Below, piece by piece: positions 8,977-17,205 of a DNA stretch of 46,506 bases (position 1 is the first letter of the stretch; each line of letters begins with the position of its first letter). Source of the DNA: Devosia sp. (lineage in GTDB: Bacteria; Pseudomonadota; Alphaproteobacteria; Rhizobiales; Devosiaceae); NCBI RefSeq assembly GCF_014860165.1, contig NZ_JACZKG010000062.1, forward strand, positions 1-46,506, in the 5' to 3' direction. The position numbers were made by a program, and so were the translations under genes. Below the pieces are notes generated by a model. That model was given only the letters and a program-made list of their open reading frames with translations. It was not told where the DNA came from and ran no database searches.

Positions 8977-9618
8977 ATGCTGATCCAGACCAAGTTTCGC
9001 GCTTATTCGACGGACCACGGAGTGGACGCCAACGGCATCCTGGCCTTCTCGCAGCCGAGCCCCGTGTCGCTGTACAATGCCGGGACCACGATCTACGGCC
9101 AGGGCGATCCGAGTGGCCAGCTCTATCTGGTTGAGTTTGGTACCGTCCGGCTGTGCCGCGTCTCTTCCGACGGTCGTCGCCAGATCAGCGCCTTCTACTT
9201 CGCCGGCGAGATCTTCGGCCTCGAAGCCGACGAACAGCGCCACTTCTATGCCGAAAGCGTCGACAGCACCGGCATTCGCGTGCTCCGGCCCAGCGATGGG
9301 GACCGGTTCAACGAATCCATGCTTCGGATAGCCCTGCAGGGCCTGACGCGGGCCCAGGAGCACCTGATGGTGCTGGGGCGCCAGAACGGCACCGAAAAGG
9401 TCGCCGCCTTCCTGCTGGACCTGGCGGCGCGGCAGGCGTCGGACCGGTTCGTCGACCTGTCGATGCAGCGCTGCGACATTGCCGATTACCTCGGTCTGTC
9501 CTTCGAAACGGTCAGCCGGATCCTCACCAAACTGCGCTGCTCGGGGACGATCCGTATCCCGCATGTCAAGCAGATCGAGCTGGTGGACTTCGAAGAGCTC
9601 GAATATCTGCGGGGCTGA
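8977..9618 (+). CDS. fixK: FixK-like Crp/Fnr transcriptional activator
   Basis: FixK carries the FixLJ oxygen signal to cbb3 oxidase and denitrification promoters carrying TTGAT-N4-ATCAA-type boxes. The 213 residues hold a beta-roll sensor domain (about 30-110), a dimer helix, and a winged helix with CDIADYLGLSFETVSRILTKL. ETVSR contains the E-SR residues that read the TTGA half-site. There is no N-terminal cysteine cluster, so it is not FNR. A lone Cys sits directly before the helix-turn-helix, reminiscent of the redox-sensitive Cys183 of Bradyrhizobium FixK2, though not at the same place. Position after fixLJ supports the call. Confidence 0.88.
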   Translation: MLIQTKFRAYSTDHGVDANGILAFSQPSPVSLYNAGTTIYGQGDPSGQLYLVEFGTVRLCRVSSDGRRQISAFYFAGEIFGLEADEQRHFYAESVDSTGIRVLRPSDGDRFNESMLRIALQGLTRAQEHLMVLGRQNGTEKVAAFLLDLAARQASDRFVDLSMQRCDIADYLGLSFETVSRILTKLRCSGTIRIPHVKQIELVDFEELEYLRG

Positions 9619-9684
9619 GGTCTGCAATCTCGCCCGGGCAACCGCCCAAGCCTGCCGCAAGATTTCTTGCACATGGCCGCCTGC

Positions 9685-9698
9685 TTGACCTGGCGCAA
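9685..9698 (+). promoter_or_regulatory. FNR/NnrR-type box upstream of nnrS
   Basis: TTGAC-CTGG-CGCAA keeps TTG-N8-CAA spacing, with one perfect TTGAC half. Its centre is 61.5 bases upstream of the nnrS ATG. The left half and spacer are the same as in the box upstream of ubiT at 13100. Confidence 0.65.
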
Positions 9699-9752
9699 CG
9701 ACCACGGCGCCCGTTGCGATGATCACCGAGCGCATATGCAGGAGCCGTGATC

Positions 9753-10976
9753 ATGACCCAGGTGGAACTACAGAAGCGCGAACCGGTGCCCAGGGGCCTG
9801 GCACGGACCGGGCCGGTCATCCTCTCATATGGGTTCCGACCGTTCTTCCTCGCGGCGACGGTCTGGGGCGCCATGTCGATGGTGCTATGGATCCTGGAGG
9901 TCTCCCTCGGCCTCGGGCTGGGCGGGGCATCGGGCAGCGCCTGGCATGCCCATGAGATGCTCTTCGGCTATACCAGCGCCGCCCTGGCGGGGTTCCTGCT
10001 CACGGCAATCCCAAACTGGACGGGGCGTCTGCCGGTATCCGGACAACCGCTGCTGGCGCTGTTCGCGCTCTGGGCGGCCGGGCGACTGGCGCTGCTCTGG
10101 CCCTCGGCCCTGGGCGAAACGGCATCGCTGGTCGTCGACAGTTCATTCCTGCCGGTCCTGTTCCTGATCTGCGCACGCGAAATCGTCGCGGGGAAGAAAT
10201 GGAAGGACCTCAAGGTGCTGGCGGCCCTGTTCGCGCTGGCCTCGGGCAATGCGTTCTTCCACTATGGCAATGCAGTCTGGGGCGACATTGCGCTGCCGTC
10301 GCGGGTGGCCATTGCCGCCTATATGATGCTCATCATGATCATCGGCGGCCGCATCCTCCCCAGCTTTACCCGCAACTGGCTGAGAAAGCGCGGGATCACC
10401 ACGTTGCCGAGCCCATATGGTCGTTTCGATATCGTGGCGCTGGTAACCGCGCTCGGCGCACTGGCGCTGTGGATTGCCGACCCCCAGGGGTGGGCGACGG
10501 GCGTGGCCTGCGTCGCGGCGGCCGTGTTGCATGCCATCAGGCTGGCGCGCTGGCGCGGCTGGATGACGGTGGCGGAGGGCCTGGTGCTGGTGCTTCACCT
10601 TGCCTACGGGTTCGTCGTCCTGAGCTTCCTGTCGTTTGGGGCGGCGGCGTTCGGCTGGCTCGAACCGATTGCCGCATTGCATGTCGCCACCGTCGGCTGC
10701 CTTGGCGCCATGACGCTGGCTGTCATGACGAGGGCCACGCGTGGCCATACCGGGCTGGAGCTGCGGGCCTCGGGCCTGACCCTTGCGAGCTATGCGGCGA
10801 TGATCGCGGCGGGAGCGCTCCGTCCGATCACCGCCCTCCTCCCGGATTTTCACTCCGAGATCGTCTCCCTGGCCGGCGCAGCGTGGATTGCGGCCATGCT
10901 GCTCTTCGTGGCCGAATATGGCCCGGTCCTGCTGACCAGGCGCAAGGAGCTCCCCTCGCCCCGCGGTTCGTTCTGA
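9753..10976 (+). CDS. nnrS: NnrS family heme/copper membrane protein
   Basis: NnrS is a polytopic membrane protein linked to nitric-oxide tolerance and typically activated by NnrR. The 407 residues form about twelve membrane helices. Family signatures are YGFRPFFLAATVW, WHAHEMLFGYTSAALAGFLLTAIPNWTG and LHVATVGCLGAMTLAVMTRATRGHTG, rich in histidines that could bind heme or copper. The ATG at 9753 has AGGAG eight bases upstream; a GTG six bases earlier is less likely. It stands alone between fixK and the convergent ubiX. Confidence 0.95.
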   Translation: MTQVELQKREPVPRGLARTGPVILSYGFRPFFLAATVWGAMSMVLWILEVSLGLGLGGASGSAWHAHEMLFGYTSAALAGFLLTAIPNWTGRLPVSGQPLLALFALWAAGRLALLWPSALGETASLVVDSSFLPVLFLICAREIVAGKKWKDLKVLAALFALASGNAFFHYGNAVWGDIALPSRVAIAAYMMLIMIIGGRILPSFTRNWLRKRGITTLPSPYGRFDIVALVTALGALALWIADPQGWATGVACVAAAVLHAIRLARWRGWMTVAEGLVLVLHLAYGFVVLSFLSFGAAAFGWLEPIAALHVATVGCLGAMTLAVMTRATRGHTGLELRASGLTLASYAAMIAAGALRPITALLPDFHSEIVSLAGAAWIAAMLLFVAEYGPVLLTRRKELPSPRGSF

Positions 10977-10981
10977 CAGGT

Positions 10982-11557
10982 TCAGGCTTCGCCGCCGTCC
11001 CAGGCGAGGGCCTCGCGCGGACCCGGCAGCGCGAGCAGATCGATGGCGCGACTGGCGAGATGATCGACGATGTCGGCGACGGTCTGCGGCCGATGGTAGA
11101 AGGCGGGTACCGGTGGCATCACGATGGCCCCCATTTCGGTCACCGCCACCATGTTGCGCAGGTGCCCTAGATGCAGCGGCGCTTCCCTGGCCACCAGCAC
11201 GAGCCGCCGACGTTCCTTGAGATGCACATCCGCGGCCCGGACGATGAGGTTATCGGCGAGGCCCGCGGCTATGGCGGCCAGGGTCCGCATGGAACACGGC
11301 GCCACGATCATGCCGGCGGTCGGATAGGAGCCGCTGGCCAGGGTGGCGCCGATATCATCATGTTCATGGAGGGTAGCGCCCGTCAGCAACAGACGTTCGA
11401 GGGCCGCCGGGCCCACCTCGTGAGCGATGGTGCGCCGCGCCGAGGGCGAAACGATCAGCTGTGGCGCCGTGTCCGGCCTGGCCAGCAGGCGTTCGAACAC
11501 GCGGATACCGATGGCGGCCCCGGAGGCGCCGGTGATGGCGACGACGACCTTGCTCAT
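10982..11557 (-). CDS. ubiX: Flavin prenyltransferase UbiX
   Basis: UbiX joins dimethylallyl phosphate to FMN to make prenyl-FMN, the cofactor of UbiD. The 191-residue protein starts MSKVVVAITGASGAAIGIR, the flavin-binding Rossmann start. It contains IVAPCSMRTLAAIAAGLADNLIVRAADVHLKERRRLVLVAREAPLH in two family blocks and the C-terminal VMPPVPAFYHRPQTVADIVD. It overlaps ubiD by ATGA, so cofactor maker and enzyme are co-translated. A longer open frame to 11878 is antisense-like and not part of the protein. Confidence 0.96.
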   Translation of the reverse strand: MSKVVVAITGASGAAIGIRVFERLLARPDTAPQLIVSPSARRTIAHEVGPAALERLLLTGATLHEHDDIGATLASGSYPTAGMIVAPCSMRTLAAIAAGLADNLIVRAADVHLKERRRLVLVAREAPLHLGHLRNMVAVTEMGAIVMPPVPAFYHRPQTVADIVDHLASRAIDLLALPGPREALAWDGGEA

Positions 11558-13065
11558 CCTTCCAGCCCCAGACTGGGCCACAGCGCGTCGACCCGCGCGA
11601 CCACGTCGGGACTCATGGACAGGGGCAGTCCCCATTCCCGGTCGGTCTCGGCGCCGATCTTGGTGGTGGCGTCGAGCCCGAGCTTGCCGCCAAGGCCCGG
11701 GCGCGCCGAGGCGAAATCGAGGTAGTCGATGGGCGTGTCGGCCACCACGACGAGGTCGCGCGGTGCATCGAAGCGGGTGCTGAGCGCCCAAAGCACGTCG
11801 CTCCAGCTGCGTACGCCGATATCGGGATCGACGGCGATGATCAGCTTGGTCATGCTGAATTGCGGCAACATGGACCACAGCCCCATCATCACCCGCCGCG
11901 CCTGACCGGGATAGCGCTTGTCGATGGAGACGACCATCGCCCGATAGGAGCAGGCCTCAGGCGGGAGCCAGAGGTCGACGATCTCGGGGAACTGCTGGCG
12001 CGCCAGGGGGATAAACAGCTCGTTCAGTGCCTCCCCCAGGCGGGAGGGCTCATCGGGTGGGCGCCCGGTATAGGTGGACAGCAGAATCGCGTCGTGGCGG
12101 CGGGTCATCGCGTCCAGAGTCACCACGGGAAACGGCTCGACGCCGTTGTAATAGCCGGTGTGGTCGCCAAAGGGTCCCTCCGGCGCGGTCTCGGTCGCCG
12201 AGACCCGGCCTTCCAGCACGATTTCGGCCGAAGCCGGGATGGGCAGCGGCACGGTGATGCCCTGCGCCAGCTCGGTCGGCCGGCGCCGCAGCACGCCGGC
12301 AAAGGCCAGCTCGTTCATGCCGTCGGGCAAGGGCATAACGGCTGCCAGGATGGTGGCGGGGTCGGCCCCCAGGGCGATGGCGATCGGCATGTCCTGCCCG
12401 CGCGCCTGCCAGAGCCGATGGTGGCGGGCGCCGCCGCGACTGGGGAGCCAGCGCACGATGGTTCGCCGAGGTCCGAGCACCTGCATACGATAGATGCCGA
12501 CATTGATGTCATCGGGGTCATCAGGCGCGCGCGTGATGACCAGCGGCCAGGTGATCAGCGGTCCCGGCTCGTCGGGCCAGCACCATTGGATGGGCAGCGC
12601 GCCCAGATCCACCGCCTCGCCGCGGTCGATATGCTGCTGACACGCGGCGCGGCGCGCATTTCGAGGGCGCATGTCGAGCGCGGCGCGGAGCATGTTGCGC
12701 TGCGCCCAAGCCGACTTGAGGTCGCGTGGCGGCTTGGGCGAGCGCATGGCCGCCAGCGCCTCGCCGAGATCAGGCAACGCAGCTGGCGCAAGTCCCAGGC
12801 CGGTCGCCACGCGTTCCACCGTGCCGAACAGGTTGACCAGCATCGGCATGGCGGCGCGACGGCCATCGGGCAGCACAGGATGCTCCAGCAACAGGGCCGG
12901 GCCTTCAGCTGCAAGGACCCGCCGATGCAGTTCGGTTACCTCATGCTGGACCGATATGGGTTCGGCGACGCGCCGCAATTGCCCGCGCTTCTCGAGCAGG
13001 TCGAGAAAGGCATGCAGGTCGGGTGATGTCGGGTGCGCGAGCGGAGGCAAGCCGGGGATAGACAT
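11554..13065 (-). CDS. ubiD: prFMN-dependent 4-hydroxy-3-polyprenylbenzoate decarboxylase UbiD
   Basis: UbiD removes the carboxyl group from the ubiquinone head-group precursor. The product is 503 residues, close to the usual 490-500. Family segments include INVGIYRMQVLGPRRTIVRW, PIAIALGADPATILAA, EGPFGDHTGYYN and DEPSRLGEALNELFIP. The start at 13065 (MSIPGLPPLAHPTSPDLHAFL) aligns with family N-termini; the frame is open to 13191 but that part crosses the divergent ubiT start. Having ubiD-ubiX back to back with ubiTUV suggests the whole set serves anaerobic ubiquinone synthesis. Confidence 0.95.
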   Translation of the reverse strand: MSIPGLPPLAHPTSPDLHAFLDLLEKRGQLRRVAEPISVQHEVTELHRRVLAAEGPALLLEHPVLPDGRRAAMPMLVNLFGTVERVATGLGLAPAALPDLGEALAAMRSPKPPRDLKSAWAQRNMLRAALDMRPRNARRAACQQHIDRGEAVDLGALPIQWCWPDEPGPLITWPLVITRAPDDPDDINVGIYRMQVLGPRRTIVRWLPSRGGARHHRLWQARGQDMPIAIALGADPATILAAVMPLPDGMNELAFAGVLRRRPTELAQGITVPLPIPASAEIVLEGRVSATETAPEGPFGDHTGYYNGVEPFPVVTLDAMTRRHDAILLSTYTGRPPDEPSRLGEALNELFIPLARQQFPEIVDLWLPPEACSYRAMVVSIDKRYPGQARRVMMGLWSMLPQFSMTKLIIAVDPDIGVRSWSDVLWALSTRFDAPRDLVVVADTPIDYLDFASARPGLGGKLGLDATTKIGAETDREWGLPLSMSPDVVARVDALWPSLGLEG

Positions 13066-13099
13066 GCGCTCGTAATAACCGCCGAACCTGGTTTCCTCT

Positions 13100-13113
13100 T
13101 TGACCTGGAGCAA
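13100..13113 (+). promoter_or_regulatory. FNR/NnrR-type box upstream of ubiT
   Basis: TTGAC-CTGG-AGCAA has TTG-N8-CAA spacing with one perfect half. Its centre is 62.5 bases upstream of the ubiT ATG. For ubiD the distance (41.5 bases) would put the start of transcription on the start codon, so the plus-strand operon is the likelier target. Confidence 0.6.
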
Positions 13114-13168
13114 AGCGCGGGGCGGTCCACTGCGATAGTTGGTGGCTGGCTCAGACGAGGAAACATCC

Positions 13169-13663
13169 ATGATACTCCCCCGCCGGCTCACAATGGTTCT
13201 CGATCGCGTGCCGCTGACGGTGGTGCAGCGCGTCGCGGACCTGGTCTTTCAGCAGGCCATCAAGCAGCATCCCCAATTGTTCGACCGGCTGGGGACGCAT
13301 GCCGGCAAGCGATATCGCTTCACCCCGGCCGATCTCGACCTGAGCTTCGTCATCGAGCCCCAGCGAAAGCGCATCAAGGTCTATCGCAAGAAGGCGACAC
13401 CCACGGTCGATGCCGCGGCCGCCGGACCCATGGTTACCCTGCTCGCGCTGCTCGAGGGCCGGCTGGATGGTGACGCCGTCTTCTTTTCGCGCAGCCTGAC
13501 CCTGACGGGTGACATGGAAGCCATGCTGGCGCTACGCAACGCCCTCGACGATTGCGGCTTCGACCTTCCCACGGACCTGGCCCCGGCCGCCGGGCCGTTC
13601 GCGCCGGTATTCCGGCAGCTGGCGCAGCGTGTGCGCGAGCATGCTCTGGCGGGGATTGCGTGA
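13169..13663 (+). CDS. ubiT: SCP2-domain ubiquinone biosynthesis accessory factor UbiT
   Basis: UbiT is the lipid-binding SCP2 protein that, with UbiU and UbiV, allows ubiquinone synthesis without O2. The 164 residues begin MILPRRLTMVLDRVPLTVVQRVADLVF and carry the SCP2 fold pattern LDLSFVIEP...VTLLALLEGRLDGDAVFFSRSLTLTGDME in pieces. The ATG at 13169 has GAGG eight bases upstream. E. coli UbiT is of similar length. The stop overlaps the ubiU ATG by one base (TGATG), fixing the operon order ubiT-ubiU-ubiV. Confidence 0.93.
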   Translation: MILPRRLTMVLDRVPLTVVQRVADLVFQQAIKQHPQLFDRLGTHAGKRYRFTPADLDLSFVIEPQRKRIKVYRKKATPTVDAAAAGPMVTLLALLEGRLDGDAVFFSRSLTLTGDMEAMLALRNALDDCGFDLPTDLAPAAGPFAPVFRQLAQRVREHALAGIA

Positions 13664-14640
13664 TGGAGCTGATCTGCCCGGCTGGGACGCCGGCCGCCTA
13701 TCGCGAAGCCGCAGACGCGGGCGCGGACGCCATCTATTGCGGCTTCCGCAACGACACCAATGCCAGGAACTTTCCCGGCCTCAACTTCTCGACGCCGGAA
13801 CTCGTTGAAGCGGTCGCCTATGGCCGAGCAAGAGGCGTCGGGACCTATGTCGCCCTCAACACTTTCATGCGCGCCGGCGACGAAGACCTGTGGTACCGCG
13901 CCGCGGGGGACGCCGTGGCGGCTGGCGCCGAGGCATTGATCGTTGCCGACATGGCGCTGATGGCGCATGTGGCGGAGCGCTATCCCGAGCAAAGGCTGCA
14001 TGTATCGGTGCAGGCGTCGGCCTCCAATGTGGACGCCATCAACTTCCTCGTATCGTCCTTCGGCGCCAGGCGGCTGGTGCTGCCGCGGGTGCTGACGATC
14101 CCCGAGATCGCCGCGATCGCCCGCAATGTGAACTGCGAGCTGGAAGTGTTTGCTTTTGGCGGCCTTTGCGTCATGGCCGAGGGCCGGTGCAGCCTGTCGT
14201 CCTATGTCACGGGGCAATCGCCCAACATGCATGGCGTCTGCTCCCCGGCCAGTCACGTCCGCTACCGCGAGGATGGCGAGGACATGGTGTCCGAACTGGC
14301 CGGCTTCACCATCAACCGGTTCGGGCCCGGCGAACCCGCGGGTTACCCGACCCTGTGCAAGGGCCGCTTCCACATCGCGGAGGATGACGGCTACGCCTTC
14401 GAGGACCCGGTGAGCCTGGATGTAATGAACCATATCGAAGCGCTGGCGGATGCGGGCGTGACGGCGCTCAAGATCGAGGGACGGCAGCGCGGCAAGGCCT
14501 ATGTTGCCGAAGTCGTTCGGCGCCTCAAGGACGCGCTGAACTCTGCGCCTGCAGACCGTGCGCAACATGTCGAGGGCCTGCGCCTGCTCAGTGAAGGGCA
14601 GCGCACGACCACCGGCGCCTATGAGAAGAAGTGGCGATGA
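13663..14640 (+). CDS. ubiU: O2-independent ubiquinone hydroxylation protein UbiU
   Basis: UbiU is a U32-peptidase-family iron-sulfur protein. With UbiV it hydroxylates the ubiquinone ring under anaerobiosis using prephenate as the oxygen source. The 325-residue product begins MELICPAGTPAAYREAADAG. Four cysteines fall at 169, 176, 193 and 232 (GGLCVMAEGRCSLSS, MHGVCSP, PTLCKGRF), the same positions reported for the 4Fe-4S ligands of E. coli UbiU. Start and stop both overlap neighbours, a tight operon. Confidence 0.97.
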   Translation: MELICPAGTPAAYREAADAGADAIYCGFRNDTNARNFPGLNFSTPELVEAVAYGRARGVGTYVALNTFMRAGDEDLWYRAAGDAVAAGAEALIVADMALMAHVAERYPEQRLHVSVQASASNVDAINFLVSSFGARRLVLPRVLTIPEIAAIARNVNCELEVFAFGGLCVMAEGRCSLSSYVTGQSPNMHGVCSPASHVRYREDGEDMVSELAGFTINRFGPGEPAGYPTLCKGRFHIAEDDGYAFEDPVSLDVMNHIEALADAGVTALKIEGRQRGKAYVAEVVRRLKDALNSAPADRAQHVEGLRLLSEGQRTTTGAYEKKWR

Positions 14641-15539
14641 ACGAGCAAGCCTTGCGCATAACCATGGGTCCCGTCCCCTATCTCTGGGAGGGGACCAAGT
14701 GGCGGGACTTCTATTTCGGCGTGGCCGATTCGCCGGTCGTCGATGCCGTGACGCTGGGAGAGGTGGTGTGCTCGAAGCGCGAACACTTCATCCGCCCCTT
14801 CTTGGACGAAGTAATCGAGCGGCTCGAAGCCGCCGGCAAGGAAGTGGCGCTCGCCACGCTGGCTCTCGTCACCCTCGAGCGCGAGCGGCAGCTGACACGG
14901 CAGGTCACCCAGTCCGAGCGACTGGTCGAGGCCAATGACCTCGCGGCGCTCGCCATGCTGGCCGGCCGGCCGCATCACATCGGGCCCTTCGTCAATGTCT
15001 ATAACGGTCCGACCGCCGAGTTGCTGGCGCGGCAAGGCGCCCGGCGCATCTGCCTGGGGGCGGAGCTTCCGGCACAGTCGATCGCCCGTATCACCGCAGC
15101 GGCACCCGCAATCGACTATGAGCTCGTCGCATTCGGCCGGTTGCCCCTGGCGATCTCGGCACGCTGCGCCCATGCACGCGCCAAGGGCCACACCAAGGAC
15201 AATTGCCAGTTTGTCTGCGGCGAGGACCCCGATGGCCTCGACGTCGATACCCTCGACGAGCAAGCGTTCCTGACCATCAATGGCGTACAGACCATGTCGC
15301 GCCATTGCCAGGCGCTGATCGGCGATCTCGATACGCTTGCCCGCATCGGCATCACCCATATCCGGCTGTCGCCGCAGGATTGCGACATGCTTGCAGTAGC
15401 CGGTGTGTTCGCCGGGGTGCGCGACGGCCGCCTCGGCGGCGCTGAGGGCACCGACATGCTCCGGGCGATCTACCCGGCTGCGGCCCTGTCCAACGGGTTC
15501 ATCCACGGCGCGCCGGGAATGGACTGGGTGGCAGCATGA
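14637..15539 (+). CDS. ubiV: O2-independent ubiquinone hydroxylation protein UbiV
   Basis: UbiV forms a heterodimer with UbiU. The 300-residue protein has cysteines at 45, 177, 190 and 194 (VVCSKREHF; ARCAHARAKGHTKDNCQFVC). The spacing of the last three matches the 4Fe-4S ligands of E. coli UbiV (180, 193, 197). ATG 14637 sits inside an ATGA overlap with ubiU; an upstream in-frame start is less likely. It is followed by another ATGA overlap into an unknown gene. Confidence 0.96.
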   Translation: MNEQALRITMGPVPYLWEGTKWRDFYFGVADSPVVDAVTLGEVVCSKREHFIRPFLDEVIERLEAAGKEVALATLALVTLERERQLTRQVTQSERLVEANDLAALAMLAGRPHHIGPFVNVYNGPTAELLARQGARRICLGAELPAQSIARITAAAPAIDYELVAFGRLPLAISARCAHARAKGHTKDNCQFVCGEDPDGLDVDTLDEQAFLTINGVQTMSRHCQALIGDLDTLARIGITHIRLSPQDCDMLAVAGVFAGVRDGRLGGAEGTDMLRAIYPAAALSNGFIHGAPGMDWVAA

Positions 15540-15886
15540 GGCCGGCGGTGAGCGGCGCAGATTCCGCCCGGATGGTGAGGCGCATCCGGACCCTGATAGA
15601 CACGGCGGCGCTCGACTGCCACTGCCGCTCGAAGGTTGGGGATGCGCTGCAGCGGTTCATGGACCAGGAGCAGCAGCGGCTCGACCGGCACCATCTGCTG
15701 GAGGCCCGACAGCAGCGGACCGCCATTGCGGCCCTGCTAGACCTGCTCGCCGATCTCGAGGAGATCAGCTGGAGCGAAGGCGATCGGTCCGTCTTCCCCG
15801 AACTGGCCAACCTGTTCGACGATATTGCGCAACAGGCGCAACGGGGCGCCGAGGCGCTGCGCAGCATCAGGACGCAGATGATATGA
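15536..15886 (+). CDS. Unknown 116-residue protein in the ubiTUV operon
   Basis: I do not recognise a family. The 116 residues are mostly helical and charged, soluble, with a CHC motif at 28-30 (TAALDCHCRSK), a glutamine/arginine-rich stretch (MDQEQQRLDRHHLLEARQQR) and an acidic helix (LADLEEISWSEGD). The ATG overlaps the ubiV stop as ATGA, and the stop overlaps the next start the same way, so it is certainly translated with the quinone genes. It may be an accessory of anaerobic ubiquinone synthesis or an unrelated passenger. Confidence 0.8.
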   Translation: MRPAVSGADSARMVRRIRTLIDTAALDCHCRSKVGDALQRFMDQEQQRLDRHHLLEARQQRTAIAALLDLLADLEEISWSEGDRSVFPELANLFDDIAQQAQRGAEALRSIRTQMI

Positions 15887-16293
15887 GAGGGCGCCTGCGC
15901 AACTGGTTGCTCCTGGGCGCCGGATCGCTGTTTCTGGGCATGGGCGTTGTGGGGATTATGCTCCCCGTGATGCCCACGACACCGTTCCTGCTGCTGGCCG
16001 CAGGCTGCTATTCGCATTCGTCGCCGCGCCTGGCACGCTGGCTGGAAGGCCATCCTCGCCTCGGCCCGCCCTTGCGGGCCTGGCGCCAGCAAGGCGCCAT
16101 CAGCCCGGCTGCGAAGGTTCTGGCCGTGACGATGATGGCGCTCGGCTTTGGCGTCGTCTGGCTGCAGGGCGAGATGCCCATGGCGGGACGGCTGGCCCTG
16201 GCGGCGGTGCTTGTGGCCTGCGCGGTCTTCATCGTCAGCCGCCCGCACCCGGCGGGAGCGGGCGGGTCGACCGCGCCACGCCGGCCTAGGTGA
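15883..16293 (+). CDS. DUF454 (YbaN-like) inner membrane protein
   Basis: The 136-residue protein has three to four membrane helices and the DUF454 signature GIMLPVMPTTPFLLLAAGCYS followed by SSPRLARWLEGHPRLGPPLRAW. Relatives such as E. coli YbaN have no firm function. It is the last gene of the ubiT-U-V operon, joined by an ATGA overlap, and ends with a basic proline-rich tail. The operon position hints at a membrane role in quinone or respiratory metabolism, which is inference only. Confidence 0.9.
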   Translation: MRGRLRNWLLLGAGSLFLGMGVVGIMLPVMPTTPFLLLAAGCYSHSSPRLARWLEGHPRLGPPLRAWRQQGAISPAAKVLAVTMMALGFGVVWLQGEMPMAGRLALAAVLVACAVFIVSRPHPAGAGGSTAPRRPR

Positions 16294-16328
16294 TTGATTC
16301 CGCAGCCCTGCCCCCGCCCTGCATGGGC

Positions 16329-17180
16329 TCACAGATACTTCGCCTCGACGATCTCGGCCTGGAAGAAAGGCAGGAAGCCGTCGGTCCCGAACAGGTTGCC
16401 CACCTTGACCATTGTGGGGATGGTATAGCCCTCGAACGACCCCTCCGCTTCGATGGTGCCGCCGAAGGGCTGGAGCCTGAAGGTCTTTTCCGGGTTGGCA
16501 TCGCTCCAGCGCAGCCCCACCACTTCGGTTAGGGCGCCCGTCTCGTCCAGGGTCAGTTCGAGGACGATGGGGTTCTCGAATGTGCTGATGGTGACGATGG
16601 CCTTGTCGGCGCCGCCGGCCTGCCAGGCAATGCCGTCGCGCGGCAGCAAGGCGGCGGGCACCCAGATACTCTCCATGGCCGAGCGGAACTGGGCCGAACG
16701 GACCAGATCGGGGGTCGATTGCGCGTTGACGACGGGAACCAGCGAATTGATCCAGAACTGCATCCACGCCTTGCCGTCGAGCGAGCCATCCGAACCGGTG
16801 ATCGTCAGCACGCCTGAGCGCATCACCGGTAACCAGACGAATGCGTCGGGCGGCGCCAGGATCTGGCGGGCCACCATTGCGTAGGGCTGATTGCTGTCCC
16901 GGTCGCCGAGGAGAAACTGGCCTTCCATGCGCAGCGTGACGGTGGTCCTGAGCGGCGTACCGGGCGCTATGGCATGGAGGAAATATCGCTGGGCCACTTC
17001 GGGCAGGTCAGCCACCATCGCCGGGTCGAACACGGCGGCGCCGGCCTGCTGCTGGGCGGCGGCGGCGATGGTCGCCCAGGCGCTTTCGGCCTCGTCGATT
17101 GCGCGTCGGTGGGACCAGAGGAAGTAGCCAACCGCGACCAGCGCGATGACGGCAACGACAGTTGCGGCTTTCAGCAACAT
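16329..17180 (-). CDS. DUF6544-like membrane-anchored protein
   Basis: The protein is about 283 residues with one N-terminal helix (LLKAATVVAVIALVAVGYFLW) and a large exported domain. Segments FDPAMVADLPEVAQRYFLHAIAPGTPL and WVPAALLPRDGIAW in pieces recall the DUF6544/DUF6920 family of unknown function. ATG 17180 is chosen because GGGAG lies nine bases upstream; ATG 17189 is a close alternative. It lies 25 bases downstream of nirV on the same strand, so it may be cotranscribed with nirK-nirV. Confidence 0.78.
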   Translation of the reverse strand: MLLKAATVVAVIALVAVGYFLWSHRRAIDEAESAWATIAAAAQQQAGAAVFDPAMVADLPEVAQRYFLHAIAPGTPLRTTVTLRMEGQFLLGDRDSNQPYAMVARQILAPPDAFVWLPVMRSGVLTITGSDGSLDGKAWMQFWINSLVPVVNAQSTPDLVRSAQFRSAMESIWVPAALLPRDGIAWQAGGADKAIVTISTFENPIVLELTLDETGALTEVVGLRWSDANPEKTFRLQPFGGTIEAEGSFEGYTIPTMVKVGNLFGTDGFLPFFQAEIVEAKYL

Positions 17181-17205
17181 GGGGCGCATCTCCCGTGAGG
17201 CAGCC

